NCBI RefSeq assembly: GCF_000730165.1
Contig: NZ_CP022112.1
Coordinates: forward strand, 1,404,001 to 1,468,000
DNA: 64,000 bases
DNA from: Nitrospirillum viridazoti CBAmc
GTDB taxonomy: Bacteria > Pseudomonadota > Alphaproteobacteria > Azospirillales > Azospirillaceae
Direction of reading: 5' to 3'
Shown: piece after piece, positions 62,746-64,000 of the stretch
Layout of the letters: each line of letters starts with the position of its first letter
Position numbering within the stretch: position 1 is the first letter of the stretch
Program-made: the position numbers and the translations under genes
The notes under the pieces: generated by a model
Databases searched by the model: none
Told to the model about the DNA's origin: nothing
The model's input: the letters and a program-made list of their open reading frames with translations, nothing else

Positions 62746-63365
62746 CAGAAGTCGATCCCGCGCTGCGCCTTGATCCCGGCCTGGAAGGGATGCTTCACCG
62801 CCTGGAACTCCGTCACCAGATCGGCGGCCTCGATGATCTCGGGCTTGGCGTTGCGGCCGGTGACCAGGACATGGGTGTCGGGCAGGCGGGCGTTCAGCCC
62901 GGCCAGCACCTCGGCCACATCCAGGTAGCCGTAGCGCAGCACGATGTTGATCTCGTCCAGCACCACCAGGTGGTACTGCGGGTCGGCCAGCATGCGGCGG
63001 CCCAGCTCCCACGCGCGGACGGCGGCGGCGATGTCACGCTCCTTGTCCTGGGTGTCCCAGGTGAAGCCCTCACCCATCACATGGTGGTCGATCAGGTCGG
63101 AAAAGCGCGTCAGCGCCGTCTGCTCCCCCGTCGCCCAATTGCCCTTCACGAACTGGATGAATCCCACCCGCAGGCCATAACCGGCGGTGCGCAGCATCAT
63201 GCCCAGCGCCGCCGTGGTCTTGCCCTTGCCGGGGCCCGTGTGAACCATCAGCAGGCCCTTCTCCCGCGTGGCCTGCGCCACACGCGCGTCCTGCACGGCC
63301 TTGCGCTTCTGCATCTTCTCGCGATGGCGGGCGGCTTCGTCGTCCGGGGACTCAAGATCGGCCAT
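62745..63365 (-). CDS. cobO: Corrinoid adenosyltransferase
   Basis: 206 residues, CobO/BtuR/CobA type. P-loop [19 protein letters not shown] (about residues 41-59), then [29 protein letters not shown] and [22 protein letters not shown], ending [15 protein letters not shown]. Transfers adenosyl from ATP to reduced corrinoid. Coupled to cobQ. Confidence 0.95.
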   Translation of the reverse strand: MADLESPDDEAARHREKMQKRKAVQDARVAQATREKGLLMVHTGPGKGKTTAALGMMLRTAGYGLRVGFIQFVKGNWATGEQTALTRFSDLIDHHVMGEGFTWDTQDKERDIAAAVRAWELGRRMLADPQYHLVVLDEINIVLRYGYLDVAEVLAGLNARLPDTHVLVTGRNAKPEIIEAADLVTEFQAVKHPFQAGIKAQRGIDF

Positions 63366-63383
63366 GGCTATCTCCTTCCGCTC

Positions 63384-63908
63384 TTATTTCACTTTCAGGG
63401 GCAGGCCCGCCACCGTCAGGAACACCTGCGACGCCGTGGCCGCCAGGCGCTGGTGCAGGCGGCCGGCATGGTCGCGGAAGGCGCGGGCCAGCGCGTTCTC
63501 GGGCACGATCCCCATGCCCACCTCATTCCCCACCAGGACGGTGGCGCCGGTGCGGGCGGCCAGCGCCGCCTCCAGCGCGGCGACGGCGGCGGCCACGTCC
63601 CGGTCGGCCAGCATGACGTTGGTCAGCCATAGCGTCAGGCAATCGACCAGAACCGGCCCATCGCCGGCGGCGGCCAGCGCGCCGGCAAGGTCCAGCAGCA
63701 CCTCCACCGTCGTCCAGCCGGGCACCCGCTCGGCCTGGTGGCGGCCGATGCGGTCGCGCATTTCGTCATCCCAGGCCTGGGCGGTGGCGATATAGGTCCA
63801 GGGGCCCGGCAGGGCGGTCACCAGCCCTTCGGCGAAGCGGCTTTTGCCGGAGCGGGCGCCGCCCAGGACCAGGGTGACGCCGGGGACGGCCGTGTGCTCG
63901 TGCGTCAT
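63384..63908 (-). CDS. cobU: Bifunctional adenosylcobinamide kinase/guanylyltransferase
   Basis: 174 residues (cobP in Pseudomonas naming). P-loop TLVLGGARSGKSRFAEGL, WTYIATAQAWDDEMRDRI with the guanylylated-His region GRHQAERVPGWTTVE, and VLVDCLTLWLTNVM, LVGNEVGMGIVPE. Phosphorylates adenosylcobinamide and activates it with GTP for nucleotide-loop assembly. First visible gene of the operon, 18 bp before cobO. Confidence 0.95.
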   Translation of the reverse strand: MTHEHTAVPGVTLVLGGARSGKSRFAEGLVTALPGPWTYIATAQAWDDEMRDRIGRHQAERVPGWTTVEVLLDLAGALAAAGDGPVLVDCLTLWLTNVMLADRDVAAAVAALEAALAARTGATVLVGNEVGMGIVPENALARAFRDHAGRLHQRLAATASQVFLTVAGLPLKVK

Positions 63909-64000
63909 CAGTCAGTTCCATCCCACCCGGTCTCACGCACCGGTGGTACCAGAGGCCAAGACCGGCCGGAAGGATGGGATAGTCTTTCGACGAGACCGGA
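63909..64000. other. Upstream end of the cobalamin operon, cut by window edge
   Basis: 92 bp before cobU. Complementary arms CCGGTCTC (63927-63934) / GAGACCGG (63992-63999) and ATCCCA (63920-63925) / TGGGAT (63975-63980) cross each other instead of nesting. No B12-box or GCCACTG element of a cobalamin riboswitch is visible in this stretch; one could lie beyond the edge. Confidence 0.35.

Noticed and set aside
63909-64000. Possible cobalamin riboswitch before cobU
   Set aside because: No B12-box, no GCCACTG-like element, and the complementary arms cross instead of forming the riboswitch stems; only 92 bp are available.

Overview
This window is very GC-rich bacterial DNA (strong G/C bias at third codon positions) and looks chromosomal. 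The gene content suggests an alphaproteobacterium, most likely Rhodospirillales/Azospirillaceae. This is an inference from the style of the proteins: DUF404-type ATP-grasp, TonB receptors, chemoreceptors with a C-terminal sensor domain, PurC+PurT, and an aerobic cobalamin pathway with BluB and CobO/CobQ/CobU. I found no rRNA, tRNA, insertion sequence, prophage or CRISPR array.

Layout. 1-13.6 kb: a partial circularly permuted ATP-grasp gene; a LysR regulator and a YeiH-type exporter separated by an orphan FtsX/MacB permease; a D,D-carboxypeptidase with a long His/Ala/Arg tail; AraC, DMT and MFS genes; an L-2-hydroxyglutarate oxidase-like enzyme; an unrecognised 527-aa protein; and an MsrQ-like haem membrane protein. 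13.8-17.1 kb: a secreted spore-coat-U-like protein, then two tiny genes, a CreB-like response regulator and a CreC-like kinase, each overlapping the next by 4 bp, behind an 11-bp tandem repeat shaped like a CreB tag. 17.1-25.9 kb: a TetR-GST-MFS operon, a patatin phospholipase, a Tat-type dipeptidase, a saccharopine-dehydrogenase-like protein and a LysR regulator. 26-38 kb: a YfeH-like transporter, serine deaminase, a TonB receptor, purC-purT, a membrane AraC regulator with a lipoprotein serine hydrolase, a RES/Xre toxin-antitoxin pair with a clear promoter-operator, and ferredoxin-NADP reductase.

38.6-55.2 kb: a soluble chemoreceptor; a tandem pair of low-molecular-weight phosphatase/arsenate-reductase homologues, the second lacking the catalytic cysteine; an RND efflux operon ended by a textbook terminator; a minimal TIR protein; a UDP-glucuronate epimerase; a monooxygenase-fold protein; an asparagine-synthetase-like amidotransferase; and a TonB receptor / YfiR-like periplasmic protein / chemoreceptor operon. 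55.5-58.4 kb: an MFS exporter, an HSL-family esterase and YbaK. 58.5-64 kb: a cobalamin cluster (cobC, cbiB, bluB, cobQ, cobO, cobU/cobP) covering corrin-ring adenosylation, amidation, aminopropanol attachment, nucleotide-loop assembly and lower-ligand synthesis.

The most unusual systems are the chained micro-genes in front of the CreBC-like pair, the TonB/YfiR-like/chemoreceptor operon, the active/dead phosphatase pair, the stand-alone TIR protein, and several well-formed DNA dyads. The best of these dyads spans 36 bp between the TonB receptor and purC.
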